Shown here: in pieces, positions 6,167 through 13,877 of the stretch
How the letters are laid out: every line of letters begins with the position of its first letter
How positions within the stretch are numbered: the first letter of the stretch is position 1
Source: a virus
Length of the DNA: 28,926 nt
IMG/VR virus record: IMGVR_UViG_3300045257_000057
Location: 1-28,926 of that record
Strand: one strand, 5' to 3'
Translations under genes and position numbers: made by a program
The notes under the pieces: model-generated
Seen by the model: only the letters and a program-made list of their open reading frames with translations
The model's database searches: none
Told to the model about the DNA's origin: nothing

Positions 6167-7698
6167 TGGTCGACAAGCCCACCACTCTTTACGGCCCGGA
6201 CGGGCTACCGATCACGCGCGAGGTGCTGACGGCGGAGATCGCCGGCCCGACGATCAGCGGCGTGCGCTCGCCGATCGGCGGCTATCCGGGCGACGGGCTC
6301 AATCCGCGCCGGCTCGCATCGTTGCTGCGCGAAGCCGATGTCGGCGACCCGATGCGTTATCTCGAATTGGCCGAGCAGATCGAAGAGCGCGACCCGCACT
6401 ATGCCGGCGTGCTCGGCACGCGCAAGCGCTCGGTCGCGCAGCTCGAAATACAGGTCGACGCCGCGTCCGACGATGCCGTGGACGTGGCGCGCGCCGACAT
6501 GGTGCGCGCGTGGCTCGATCGCGACGAGCTGCAGGACGAAATCTTCAACATGCTCGACGCCATCGGCAAGGGCGTGAGCTGGACTGAGATCATCTGGGAC
6601 ACGAGCGAAGGCCAGTGGGTGCCGGCGCGGCTCGAATGGAGAAACCCGCGCTGGTTCCGCTTCAAGATCGAAGACGGCACGACGCCGCTATTGCGCACCG
6701 ACATAGGCTATGCGCCGCTGCCGCCGTTCAAGTTCATCAGCGCGGTGATCCGCGCGAAGTCCGGCCTGCCAATCCGCTCCGGGCTCGCGCGCCTCGCGAC
6801 GTGGATGTGGATGTTCAAGGCGTTCACGCAGCGCGACTGGGCGATCTTCACGCAGACGTTCGGCCAGCCGGTGCGCGTCGGCAAATACCAGAGCGGCGCG
6901 ACCGAGGCCGACAAGGACACGCTGTTCCGCGCGGTTGCAAATATCGCGGGCGACTGCGCTGCGATCATCCCGAACTCGATGCTGATCGAGTTTATCGAGT
7001 CGAAGGATGTCGGCGCCGGCAGCGACCTGTTTCTCAAGCGCGCCGACTGGCTCGACCAGCAGATGTCGAAGGCGGTGCTCGGCCAGACCGCGACCACCGA
7101 CGCGATCGCGGGCGGCCACGCGGTCGGCAAGCAGCACCGTCAGGTGCAAAAGGACATCGAGCGCGCCGACGCGAAGGCGCTTTCCGCCATCCTCAATCGG
7201 GACCTGGTGCGGCCGTGGATCGACCTCAACGAGGGTCCGCAGAAAGGCTATCCGCGGCTGCGCATCGGCCACGGCGACGATCGCGATGTGAAGGCGATCG
7301 TCGACAGCGTCGTCGAGCTGGTGCCGATGGGAATGCGCGTGCAGGCATCGGACATGCGCGACCTGCTCGGCTTGTCCGATCCCGATGCTGGCGCCGAGCT
7401 GCTCGTCACACCGGCCGCGCCCGTCACGATCGCGCCGTCGCTGCAATCGACGCGCTCGCGGCGCGACGCGATCGGCGCGCTCGCCGATGATGCCGAGAAG
7501 CTGCTCGATCCGGCGAACGATGAGCTGATCAATGGCGTGCGCGCGATCATCGATCGGTGCACGTCGCTCCAGCAGGTGCAGCGCGAGCTGACGAAATGGA
7601 AGCCGGCGCTTGCGCAAAAAAATCTCGCCGGGATGCTGCGCATGGCGCTGGTGATGGCGCAGCTCGCGGGCCGCGAAGACATCGCGGAGAGCAAATGA
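6166..7698 (+). CDS. Portal protein, DUF935 (Mu gp29-like)
   Basis: 510 residues. I chose the ATG at 6166 because it forms TGATG with the terminase stop and has SD GAGGAAG about ten bases upstream; the frame is open further back but that part overlaps the terminase. Family features include the YLELAEQIEERDPHYAGVLGTRK segment, a WTEIIWDTSEGQWVPARLEWRNPRWFRF stretch, and AIFTQTFGQPVRVGKY followed by an NSMLIEFIESKD segment. Twelve copies should form the head vertex channel through which DNA is packaged and to which the tail joins. The stop overlaps the next gene (ATGA). Confidence 0.9.
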   Translation: MVDKPTTLYGPDGLPITREVLTAEIAGPTISGVRSPIGGYPGDGLNPRRLASLLREADVGDPMRYLELAEQIEERDPHYAGVLGTRKRSVAQLEIQVDAASDDAVDVARADMVRAWLDRDELQDEIFNMLDAIGKGVSWTEIIWDTSEGQWVPARLEWRNPRWFRFKIEDGTTPLLRTDIGYAPLPPFKFISAVIRAKSGLPIRSGLARLATWMWMFKAFTQRDWAIFTQTFGQPVRVGKYQSGATEADKDTLFRAVANIAGDCAAIIPNSMLIEFIESKDVGAGSDLFLKRADWLDQQMSKAVLGQTATTDAIAGGHAVGKQHRQVQKDIERADAKALSAILNRDLVRPWIDLNEGPQKGYPRLRIGHGDDRDVKAIVDSVVELVPMGMRVQASDMRDLLGLSDPDAGAELLVTPAAPVTIAPSLQSTRSRRDAIGALADDAEKLLDPANDELINGVRAIIDRCTSLQQVQRELTKWKPALAQKNLAGMLRMALVMAQLAGREDIAESK

Positions 7699-8465
7699 TC
7701 CGTCGCGTCGCGAGTGCGTGCCCGCATTGCGGCGGCGCGCAGCGCGCGCTGCAGGCCGACGGCGCGAAATCGTTTTCGGTCAACCCGGTCGAAGCGATCG
7801 ACTTCCTGAAGAAGAAACTCAACGTTCCGACCGCGCATTGGACAGATCTGTGGCAAGAGCAGCATTCGGACGCGTTCACCGTCGCGGGCGCGACCACCGA
7901 TGCGCTCGTGTCCGACTTCCACGACGCGGTGAACAAGGCGATTGCTGACGGCTCGACCTTGGAAGATTTCCGCAAGGACTTCGACACGATCGTCGAGGAT
8001 CACGGCTGGAGCTACAACGGTTCGCGCGGCTGGCGCTCGCGCGTGATCTTCGAGACCAACATGCGCACCGCCTATGCGGCGGGCCGCTGGGAGCAAATCC
8101 AGCAGGTCAAGGATGACCGGCCGTATCTGCGCTACGTCGCCGTGATGGACGATCACACGCGGCCCGAGCACGCGCTGTGGAACGATACGGTGCTGCCGGC
8201 AGACGATGAATGGTGGCTGACGCACTTCCCGCCGAACGGCTGGAATTGTCGTTGCTCGGTGCAGAGCCTCAACGATCGCGACCTCGAACGCTATGGGCTG
8301 ACGGTGAACGCGAAAGCGCCGCCGAGTGAGATGGTCGAGCGCACCATCAATACGCCTGACGGCGCGCGCACCGTGCTCGTACCGGAGGGCATCGACCCCG
8401 GCTTTGGCTATCGGCCGGGCGCGCCGCCCGCCGAGGCGATCGACGCCGCGCTAAAGGGCCGGTAG
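7695..8465 (+). CDS. Minor head morphogenesis protein, Mu F/gp30-like
   Basis: 256 residues from the ATG at 7695, overlapping the portal stop. The N-terminus has a CPHCGG knuckle (residues 9-14). The core carries the SPP1 gp7/Mu F signature: TNMRTAYAAGRWEQIQQ, YLRYVAVMDDHTRPEHALWN and HFPPNGWNCRCSVQSL. Members associate with portal and procapsid and may help DNA ejection. The open frame extends upstream to 7557, but that part lies within the portal gene and lacks the family start. This is the last gene before the 338-base gap, so it may end the first late unit. Confidence 0.87.
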   Translation: MIRRVASACPHCGGAQRALQADGAKSFSVNPVEAIDFLKKKLNVPTAHWTDLWQEQHSDAFTVAGATTDALVSDFHDAVNKAIADGSTLEDFRKDFDTIVEDHGWSYNGSRGWRSRVIFETNMRTAYAAGRWEQIQQVKDDRPYLRYVAVMDDHTRPEHALWNDTVLPADDEWWLTHFPPNGWNCRCSVQSLNDRDLERYGLTVNAKAPPSEMVERTINTPDGARTVLVPEGIDPGFGYRPGAPPAEAIDAALKGR

Positions 8466-8803
8466 CTAACCCCCGGTTCCGCGGGCCTGACGGTCAAACC
8501 GGATTCGGCCGTGGGGCGCTTTGACGCCCCCGGACCCGACGACACCCCGTCCTAACCCCTTCAGGCGGCCGTAAGGCGTTGAAAACCGGTTGAACGCCGG
8601 GCCTGTCGGCTGGCGAGACCGGCCGAAACCGGCCGGCCGGGGTCGAGGGCGAATTTCAGCATCAGGGCCAGCTGGTCACCGCTCGCCGGATCGTGTCCGG
8701 TAGCGCCCCGATTCGGGGCCGGGCTGCCTATGGGCAGCCACACGTGCGGGGCTGACACCGTGTCAGGGTTACGAGTCGAGGCTGATGCGACGATTGTCGC
8801 CCC
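8466..8803 (+). promoter_or_regulatory. 338-base gap rich in inverted repeats; candidate PI-type late promoter
   Basis: No convincing gene on either strand. At least eight dyads follow each other: GGGGCG/CGCCCC (8513-8530), GGCGTT/AACGCC around AACCGGTT (8575-8598), CCGGCC/GGCCGG (8619-8636), CCGGA/TCCGG (8686-8700), GCCCCGA/TCGGGGC (8705-8719), GGCTGCC/GGCAGCC (8722-8739), CTGACAC/GTGTCAG (8752-8766) and GCGAC/GTCGC (8787-8800). The position before gene I is where Mu has its late promoter PI. The CTGACAC/GTGTCAG dyad resembles those in the lys upstream gap. No T-rich tract follows the early stems, so a classical terminator is not obvious. It could hold promoter, terminator and a structured leader together. 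Confidence 0.5.
8752..8766 (+). promoter_or_regulatory. 15-base perfect dyad, candidate activator operator
   Basis: CTGACAC-C-GTGTCAG has perfect 7-base arms around one centre base and ends 37 bases before the gene I ATG. The right arm with flank (GTGTCAGGGT) is identical to 1100-1109 in the lys upstream gap. Assignment to the Mor-like activator is inference. Confidence 0.45.
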
Positions 8804-9970
8804 ATGCCGGGCCACGACGCAACAGCGAATATCTTTCTCGCGCTTAACGCCACGTCGGGTGTTCCCGACTGGATCATGCTGCTGCCGGCCGGCGACAAGA
8901 TCGACACGAACGATGGTCGCGGCCCGTATCGCGTGGAGAACCGCGCGAAGCTGATGGCGGACAGCCTGCAGTCCGCGGGCGGCAAGCTGCCGATCGACGA
9001 AAATCACGCGACCGATCTCGCCGCGCCGCAGGGCGGGTCGTCGCCGGCGCGCGGCTGGGTCGTCGAGCTGCAAGAGCGCGAAGGCGCGATCTGGGGTCGC
9101 GTCGAATGGACCGACGCTGGCCGCACGCTGGTGAGCGACAAGGCTTATCGCGGCATCTCCCCCGTCATCATGGTGCGCAAGGCGGACGGCAAGACGATCG
9201 ATTTCATCGCGCGCGCCTCACTCGTCAACACACCGAACCTGCGTGGCATGGCCACGCTTCACTCCGAAGGAGCCAACATGGACCTCTTGAAGCAGCTTTG
9301 CGAAATGCTCGGCATGCCGGCCAACAGTGACGCCGCAGCGGTGATCGCCAAGGTGAAGGGCCTCAACACGAGCGCATCGGCGAATGCCGCGCAGCTCGCG
9401 CCGATCGCCAAACTGGCCGGCTTGAAAGAGGACGCCGATGCGGCGGCCGTGCTGCAGGCGGTCACGACGCTCGCAACTGCTACGAAGACGACGCTCGCGC
9501 CGATCGCGAAGGCCGCGGGCCTCAAGGACGATGCGGACGCCACCGCCGTGCTCAATGCCGTGACCGCGCTCGCGACCGCCGCGAAGGGCGCCGAAGGCGT
9601 CGTCGCGCTGCAAGGCGAACTGGCGACGCTCACCACTTCGCACAACGCGCTGCTGAAGAGCATCGCGACCGACAAGGCCACCGCGTTTGTGGATGGCGCG
9701 ATCAAGGCCGGACGCGTCGGCGTGAAGCCGGTGCGCGATCACTACATCGCGCGCCACGCAATCGACGCAGCATCCGCGGCGGCAGTTGAGAAGGAAATCA
9801 ACGCGATGCCGATCCTCGGCCCGTCCGGCGCGCTGGTGACGCCGCCCGCGCGGCTGGAGAACGGCGAAGTCCAGCTCAACGCCGAACAGCTCGGCACCGC
9901 GAAGCTGCTGGGCCTCGATCCGAAGGCCTACGCCAAGACGCTCGCCACCGAACAGCAGCAGGCGGCCTGA
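8804..9970 (+). CDS. Mu I-like head maturation protease with in-frame scaffold
   Basis: 388 residues. The N-terminal half (1-158) matches the Mu gpI/peptidase U35 type: a DWIMLLPAGDKIDT start, PIDENHATDLAAPQGGSSPARGWV with a His in the expected catalytic region, and the AYRGISPVIMVRKADGKTIDFIARASLVNTPNL block carrying the nucleophile-type Ser region. It should cleave scaffold and itself during capsid maturation. The C-terminal half (159-388) is the scaffold, also made separately from 9278. The first in-frame start after the upstream TGA at 8783-8785 is this ATG. It has no SD; a GCGAC/GTCGC stem (8787-8800) sits where the SD should be. Confidence 0.88.
   Translation: MPGHDATANIFLALNATSGVPDWIMLLPAGDKIDTNDGRGPYRVENRAKLMADSLQSAGGKLPIDENHATDLAAPQGGSSPARGWVVELQEREGAIWGRVEWTDAGRTLVSDKAYRGISPVIMVRKADGKTIDFIARASLVNTPNLRGMATLHSEGANMDLLKQLCEMLGMPANSDAAAVIAKVKGLNTSASANAAQLAPIAKLAGLKEDADAAAVLQAVTTLATATKTTLAPIAKAAGLKDDADATAVLNAVTALATAAKGAEGVVALQGELATLTTSHNALLKSIATDKATAFVDGAIKAGRVGVKPVRDHYIARHAIDAASAAAVEKEINAMPILGPSGALVTPPARLENGEVQLNAEQLGTAKLLGLDPKAYAKTLATEQQQAA
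9278..9970 (+). CDS. Nested capsid scaffold protein (Mu Z-like), internal start of gene I
   Basis: An in-frame ATG at 9278 is preceded by a strong SD, GAAGGAG (9266-9272), five bases upstream; it would give a 230-residue scaffold identical to the C-terminal part of the protease gene. Mu does the same with I and Z. The protein is Ala-rich and helical, with two 33-residue tandem repeats (residues 40-72 and 73-105, each starting LAPIAK.AGLK.DADA) and a diverged third before them. The C-terminal part (KPVRDHYIARHAIDAASAAA) is typical of these scaffolds. The contrast between the strong internal SD and the SD-less outer start suggests scaffold is made in excess of protease. Confidence 0.75.
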   Translation: MDLLKQLCEMLGMPANSDAAAVIAKVKGLNTSASANAAQLAPIAKLAGLKEDADAAAVLQAVTTLATATKTTLAPIAKAAGLKDDADATAVLNAVTALATAAKGAEGVVALQGELATLTTSHNALLKSIATDKATAFVDGAIKAGRVGVKPVRDHYIARHAIDAASAAAVEKEINAMPILGPSGALVTPPARLENGEVQLNAEQLGTAKLLGLDPKAYAKTLATEQQQAA

Positions 9971-10026
9971 GGCCGTCGCGAGGAACAAACACCCCGCGGC
10001 CGTGACGCCGCAAACCGGAGAAGCCG

Positions 10027-10800
10027 ATGTCTGCTCTGACCGCCGATCGCAACACGCCTCAGTTCTCGGGCGAGACGGAATCTCTCAAGATGGCCGCGCA
10101 GCTGATCTACGCGGGCGCGCTCGTCATGCGCAACGCGGCCGGGTATGCCGTGAAGGGCGCGACCGGGCTCGGGCTGCGCGGTGTTGGGCGCGCCGAAGAG
10201 CGCGTCGACAATTCCCTCGGCTCGTCCGGCGACAAGTCGATCAACGTGCGTGAAGGCACGTTCCGCTTCGCCAACTCCTCCGCGGGCGACGCGATCACCA
10301 TCGCCGATATCGGCAAGCTCTGTTACGCGGTCGACGATCAGACGGTTGCCAAGACCAACGGCAACAACACGCGCTCGCCGGCCGGCGTCGTCGAAGTCGT
10401 CGATGATGTCGGCGTGTGGGTCTCGCTCGACGAGGACGATCTTGCCGCGTATCTCGCGATGCGGCGCTTCTTCGTGCCGGTGCGTGTCGCGACGCTCGTC
10501 GGCGCCAATGTCTACCGCTCGATCTCGCCGTTCGCCGGCCGCGTCGTGAAAATCTGGTCGGTCACCGAAGGCGTGCTCACCACCGCCGATGCGACGCTCA
10601 CCGCCAAGATCGGCGGCGTTGCCATCACCACCGGCGTCATCACCATCACGCAAGCTGGCTCCGCCGCGGGCGACAAGGACTCGTGCGTCCCGACCGCCGC
10701 GAATGTCGTCGCCGTGGGCGATGAACTCTCTCTCACGGTCGGCGGCGGCAACGAAACCGCCACCGAAGCGAACGTGATGTTCGAGATCGAGCGCGACTGA
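10027..10800 (+). CDS. Capsid decoration-like protein
   Basis: 257 residues between scaffold and major head protein, with SD GGAGAA upstream. The N-terminal part (1-140: KMAAQLIYAGALVMRNAAGYAVKG ... AGVVEVVDDVGVWVSL) resembles short beta-rich capsid-associated proteins that sit at this locus in Mu-like phages. The C-terminal part (about 150-257) is a Gly/Thr/Val-rich beta domain (VYRSISPFAGRVVKIWSVTEG ... NVMFEIERD) that reads like a capsid spike or decoration sandwich. I infer surface decoration or head stabilisation. No motif fixes the assignment. Confidence 0.6.
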   Translation: MSALTADRNTPQFSGETESLKMAAQLIYAGALVMRNAAGYAVKGATGLGLRGVGRAEERVDNSLGSSGDKSINVREGTFRFANSSAGDAITIADIGKLCYAVDDQTVAKTNGNNTRSPAGVVEVVDDVGVWVSLDEDDLAAYLAMRRFFVPVRVATLVGANVYRSISPFAGRVVKIWSVTEGVLTTADATLTAKIGGVAITTGVITITQAGSAAGDKDSCVPTAANVVAVGDELSLTVGGGNETATEANVMFEIERD

Positions 10801-10844
10801 TCGCGCATAGCGCCCACACACACTCAACCGAGGAGCTTTCTTCC

Positions 10845-11735
10845 ATGCTCGTTAACGCCTCCAATCTCGACAGCCTGCGCGTCGGCTTCAAGACCTCGTT
10901 CATGAACGGCCTCGGCACCGCGCCGTCGCAATACCTGCGCGTCGCCACCGTCGTGCCGGCTTCGACCAAGGAGCAGAAATACGGCTGGCTCGGAAAAATT
11001 CCTCGGGTGCGCGAGTGGATCGGGCAGCGCGCCGTGCAGAACCTTGAGCAGCACGACTACGCCATCAAGGAAAAACCGTGGGAGCTGACCATCGCGGTCA
11101 ACCGCGACGACATCGAGACCGACAATCTGGGCATCTACTCGCCGCTGTTCCAGATGATGGGCGAGTCGACCGGCTCGCAGTGGGAGCAGCTCGTGTGGGA
11201 CCTGGCGAAGAACGGCTGGGCCACGCTCTGCTACGACGGCCAGGACTTCTTCGACACCGATCATCCGGTGCTCGACGCGAACGGCGTGGCGCAGCCGGTT
11301 GCCAACACCGACAATGGCGCGGGCTCGCCGTGGTTCCTGCTCTGCACCAAGCAGGCGCTCAAGCCGTTCATCCTGCAGAAGCGCAAGGATTTCACGTTCG
11401 TCGCCAAGGACAAGCTCGACGACGACAACGTGTTCGACAACAACGAATTCCGCTACGGCGCGGATGCGCGCGGCAATGTCGGCTACGGCTTCTGGCAGAT
11501 GGCGTGGGGTTCGAAGCAGACGCTCGATCCCGCGCACTACGAGACGGCGCGCGCTGCGATCACCGGGCAGAAGGGCGACTACGGCATCCCGCTCGGCTTG
11601 ACGCCCGATCTGCTCGTGGTCGGCTCCAGCAGCGAAGGCGCGGGCCGCCGCATCCTGCAGTCGCAGCTGGTCAACGGCGGTGAGAGCAACCCGTGGGCCG
11701 GCACCGCGGAGCTGCTCGTCGTTCCGTGGCTGTGA
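10845..11735 (+). CDS. Major head subunit, Mu gpT-like
   Basis: 296 residues with SD AGGAG (10831-10835). It begins MLVNASNLDSLRVGFKTSFM, typical of Mu gpT, followed by the conserved KYGWLGKIPRVREWIGQRAVQNLEQHDYAIKEKPWELTIAVNRDDIETDNLGIYSPLFQMMGE block and the GQDFFDTDHPV motif. It has the HK97 fold by family and builds the capsid shell. Length agrees with Mu gpT (about 305). The C-terminus (LLVVGSSSEGAGRRILQSQLVNGGESNPWAGTAELLVVPWL) is also family-typical. Expected to be the most strongly expressed gene here. Confidence 0.93.
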   Translation: MLVNASNLDSLRVGFKTSFMNGLGTAPSQYLRVATVVPASTKEQKYGWLGKIPRVREWIGQRAVQNLEQHDYAIKEKPWELTIAVNRDDIETDNLGIYSPLFQMMGESTGSQWEQLVWDLAKNGWATLCYDGQDFFDTDHPVLDANGVAQPVANTDNGAGSPWFLLCTKQALKPFILQKRKDFTFVAKDKLDDDNVFDNNEFRYGADARGNVGYGFWQMAWGSKQTLDPAHYETARAAITGQKGDYGIPLGLTPDLLVVGSSSEGAGRRILQSQLVNGGESNPWAGTAELLVVPWL

Positions 11736-11742
11736 GGGCGCA

Positions 11743-11991
11743 ATGGCAAAGGCGCTCAGAGCCACCGAGACGATCGACCTCGCTTTCGATCCGTCGCTGC
11801 CGCGCGAGATGGCAAAGGTCGCCAGCCTCGTCGTGACGGCGAAGAAGCAGCGCTGGCGCGCCGGCCGCGCGTTCGGCCCGGTCGAGACCGTGATCCCGCT
11901 CGCCGATCTTTCCGCCGAGCAGATCGTCGCCATCACGGGCGACCGGCTGCTCACCGTGCTGGTGCGTGCGCCGAAGCCGCCCGCAGACTGA
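11743..11991 (+). CDS. Small Mu gp35-like (FluMu N-terminal domain) protein
   Basis: 82 residues from the ATG at 11743, with SD-like GAGGG seven bases upstream. The core LVVTAKKQRWRAGRAFGPVETVIPLADLSAEQIVAITGDRLLTVLV matches the FluMu N-terminal domain pattern (beta strand, basic RRAGR-type turn, a strand, then AEQ..L..D..L.V). This small domain is found directly after the major head gene in Mu-like prophages; its role is not established, though a head-completion function is likely from position. The frame is open upstream into the head gene, but those codons overlap gpT. Confidence 0.65.
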   Translation: MAKALRATETIDLAFDPSLPREMAKVASLVVTAKKQRWRAGRAFGPVETVIPLADLSAEQIVAITGDRLLTVLVRAPKPPAD

Positions 11992-12105
11992 GTTCGATTG
12001 CCGGTTCGCGCTCGCCCGGACTCGAACCGCGCATCCCCGCCGCGCTGATGGCTGGCACGCTGCCGGCGCGGCGGGACCATCTCATTCCGGGAGGTCCGGG
12101 GAACC

Positions 12106-12282
12106 ATGAAGATCAAGGCAGTCGTACAGGGCGTCGAGCGCAATCAATACGGTCGTCTGACCGTCCGGCTCGCAATGGGCGCAACCGCGCACACCCTCAC
12201 GATCGACAACACGCAGGCGACCGCGCGCGCCTACACGGTTGGCCGCGTGGTCGAGATCATCGTCAAGCCGAAGGGAGCGTAG
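12106..12282 (+). CDS. 58-residue beta-rich hypothetical protein
   Basis: ATG at 12106 with GGGAGG (12089-12094) and GGGGAA upstream. The product, MKIKAVVQGVERNQYGRLTV..., is short, basic and strand-rich, ending EIIVKPKGA. It sits between the gp35-like and gp36-like genes, where Mu relatives carry small connector-region genes. I do not recognise the family. SD, codon bias and fit into the operon support reality. Confidence 0.6.
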   Translation: MKIKAVVQGVERNQYGRLTVRLAMGATAHTLTIDNTQATARAYTVGRVVEIIVKPKGA

Positions 12283-12284
12283 CG

Positions 12285-12713
12285 ATGACCTACTGCACGC
12301 TCGCGCAGCTGACCGAACGCTACGGCGAGCCGATGCTCGTCGAGCTGACCGATCGCGCCGATCCGCCGGCCGATGAAATCGACACCGCGGCTGTCGATCG
12401 CGCGCTCGCCGACACCGACGCGGCGATCGACGGATATCTCAAGGGTCGCTATCTGCTGCCGCTGTCAGCGACGCCTCCCTTGCTCTCCGATCTCGCACTC
12501 GCGATCGCGGTCTACAAACTGCACCGCTCGACCGCCGCCGCCAAGATCAAGGACGATTACCAGCAGGCGCTCAAGACGCTCGCCCAGATCGCCACCGGCG
12601 TGGTGCGCCTCGACGTTGCCGGCGTCGAGCCGGTGTCGAGTGGTGCAACCGGCGTGCGCACATCCGATCGCGAGCGCGATCTCACCCCAGACAATCTCAG
12701 GGGTTTCGTCTGA
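12285..12713 (+). CDS. DUF1320 family, Mu gp36-like head completion protein
   Basis: 142 residues. MTYCTLAQLTERYGEPMLVELTDR, then VDRALADTDAAIDGYLKGRYLLPLSATPPLLSDLALAIAVYKLHR is the DUF1320 signature and resembles SPP1 gp15/HK97 gp6-type connector adaptors. The C-terminus (SSGATGVRTSDRERDLTPDNLRGFV) is also family-like. It probably sits below the portal as part of the head-tail connector. The ATG follows the previous stop by two bases, and the stop joins the next gene by TGATG. Confidence 0.82.
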   Translation: MTYCTLAQLTERYGEPMLVELTDRADPPADEIDTAAVDRALADTDAAIDGYLKGRYLLPLSATPPLLSDLALAIAVYKLHRSTAAAKIKDDYQQALKTLAQIATGVVRLDVAGVEPVSSGATGVRTSDRERDLTPDNLRGFV

Positions 12714-13261
12714 TGGCCGGCGCCGGCATCATAGTCGAAGCGGCGGCCGCGCTCGCGACGCTCGCGGACTATATCGCGCGCACCTCCAATCCGCGCGGCA
12801 TGTTCGAGCGCATCGGCGCGTCGCTGGTGACTTCGACGCAGCGCCGCTTCGAGCAGGGCCGCGCACCGGATGGCTCGCCCTGGCCGCCCTCGCTACGCGC
12901 GCTCGCCGCGGGCGGCAAGACGCTGATCCTGTCCGCGCGGCTGATGCAGTCGCAAACCTTCATTGCGGCCGACAGCGGCGTCGAGGTGGGCACCAACGTC
13001 ATCTACGCCGCGATCCATAACTTCGGCGGCATCATCAAGCAGGCGGCCCGCGAAGCGGTGCTGCACTTCAAGCACAACGCGCGCACCGGCCGCACGCGTT
13101 TCGCGAGGGCGAACAGCAAGGCGAACTACGCGAAGAAGGCGCAGATCGGCGCGCGCACCATCGTGATGCCGAAGCGCACCTTCCTCGGCCTCGACGACGA
13201 CGATAACCGCGAGGTCATCGCCATCGCGCAAGACTGGATCGTCAAGGAGCCGGCGCGATGA
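12713..13261 (+). CDS. Phage virion morphogenesis protein (Mu gpG-type)
   Basis: 182 residues. FERIGASLVTSTQRRFEQGRAPDGSPWPPSLRALAAGGKTLILSARLMQSQTF, then AIHNFGG and the C-terminal TIVMPKRTFLGLDDDDNREV, match the virion morphogenesis family (PF05069: Mu G, P2 S). Members work in head-tail joining or tail completion. An unusually long basic insert (about 112-150, LHFKHNARTGRTRFARANSKANYAKKAQ) lies between the AIHNFGG and MPKRTFLG blocks. It overlaps neighbours at both ends. Confidence 0.85.
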   Translation: MAGAGIIVEAAAALATLADYIARTSNPRGMFERIGASLVTSTQRRFEQGRAPDGSPWPPSLRALAAGGKTLILSARLMQSQTFIAADSGVEVGTNVIYAAIHNFGGIIKQAAREAVLHFKHNARTGRTRFARANSKANYAKKAQIGARTIVMPKRTFLGLDDDDNREVIAIAQDWIVKEPAR

Positions 13262-13701
13262 CGCTGGTGACCGACATCAAGACGCGCATCGAGAGCAACG
13301 TACCGACGCTCGCCGGACGCCTCGAAGAGGTTGCGGACCTTGCGGCGCTCATCGCAGCCGGCGCGCTGCCGCAGCGTTCGCCCGCGGGCTATGTGATCCC
13401 GCTCGGCTTCAACGGCCGTCCGCCCGCGGACGCTGCCGGCCTGTTCATTCAGTCGCTCGATAAATCGGTCGGCCTCGTGCTCGTCGTGCAGGCGCCGGGC
13501 GATCCGAAGGCGCGCCGCGCACTCGCCACGATCGACGATCTCGAAGCCGACGTGCTCAACGCGGTGTGCGGCTTCGTGCCGGCCGGCGCGATCGGCGAGC
13601 TGCACGCGACGCGCGGCCGGCTCGTGTCGGTCGACGCCGGCACCGTCTTTTACCAGATCGACTTCGCCATCCAGTCACAGCTGAGGATCACAGCATCATG
13701 A
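13258..13701 (+). CDS. Tail terminator-like protein
   Basis: 147 residues starting MTLVTDIKTRIESNVPTLAGRLEEVADLAALIAAGALPQRSPAGYVIPLGFNG, with an alpha/beta pattern and a central strand KSVGLVLVVQAPGDPKARRAL. Position (after the gpG-type protein, before the tube) and fold pattern match tail terminator proteins that cap the tube and contact the connector (lambda U-like; Mu gp37 slot). The ATG overlaps the previous stop (GATGA). The assignment is mostly by position. Confidence 0.6.
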   Translation: MTLVTDIKTRIESNVPTLAGRLEEVADLAALIAAGALPQRSPAGYVIPLGFNGRPPADAAGLFIQSLDKSVGLVLVVQAPGDPKARRALATIDDLEADVLNAVCGFVPAGAIGELHATRGRLVSVDAGTVFYQIDFAIQSQLRITAS

Positions 13702-13871
13702 CCAATCCGAGCGCCGGTGGAAGCTACGCCCGTCAACCGGACGGCTCTCTCAAGCTCGTCGAGGAAACCGCGCAGCTCGGCACCGAGCAGCACGAAGGCG
13801 CAGCGCAGCCCGCGCCCGAGGTCGCGCCGGTCGACGACAACACGAAGCCGCGCTCGCGGCAGAAGGAGTAA
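13698..13871 (+). CDS. 57-residue disordered hypothetical protein
   Basis: ATG at 13698 in an ATGA overlap. The product is low complexity: Gly/Ser start, then Glu/Gln/Ala/Pro-rich, and a basic end (KPRSRQKE). It is probably unstructured, with no domain recognised. It lies between the tail terminator and the tube protein. Genes of this size and type are frequent just before the tube gene, and the tight overlap supports it. Confidence 0.5.
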   Translation: MTNPSAGGSYARQPDGSLKLVEETAQLGTEQHEGAAQPAPEVAPVDDNTKPRSRQKE

Positions 13872-13877
13872 GCCGCA

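Noticed and set aside
8513-8530. GGGGCG/CGCCCC stem as a rho-independent terminator
   Set aside because: No T-rich run follows, so intrinsic termination is not supported.
8561-9073. 170-codon minus-strand ORF across the gap and the start of gene I
   Set aside because: Half of it is antisense to the protease gene, the in-gap part has no SD-backed start, and the composition is low-complexity; it looks like a GC-bias shadow.
11994-12030. GGTTCGAGTCC on the minus strand, like a tRNA T-arm
   Set aside because: The would-be T-stem does not pair and no acceptor or anticodon arms can be built around it; the CGGTTCG/CGAACCG inverted repeat explains the match.
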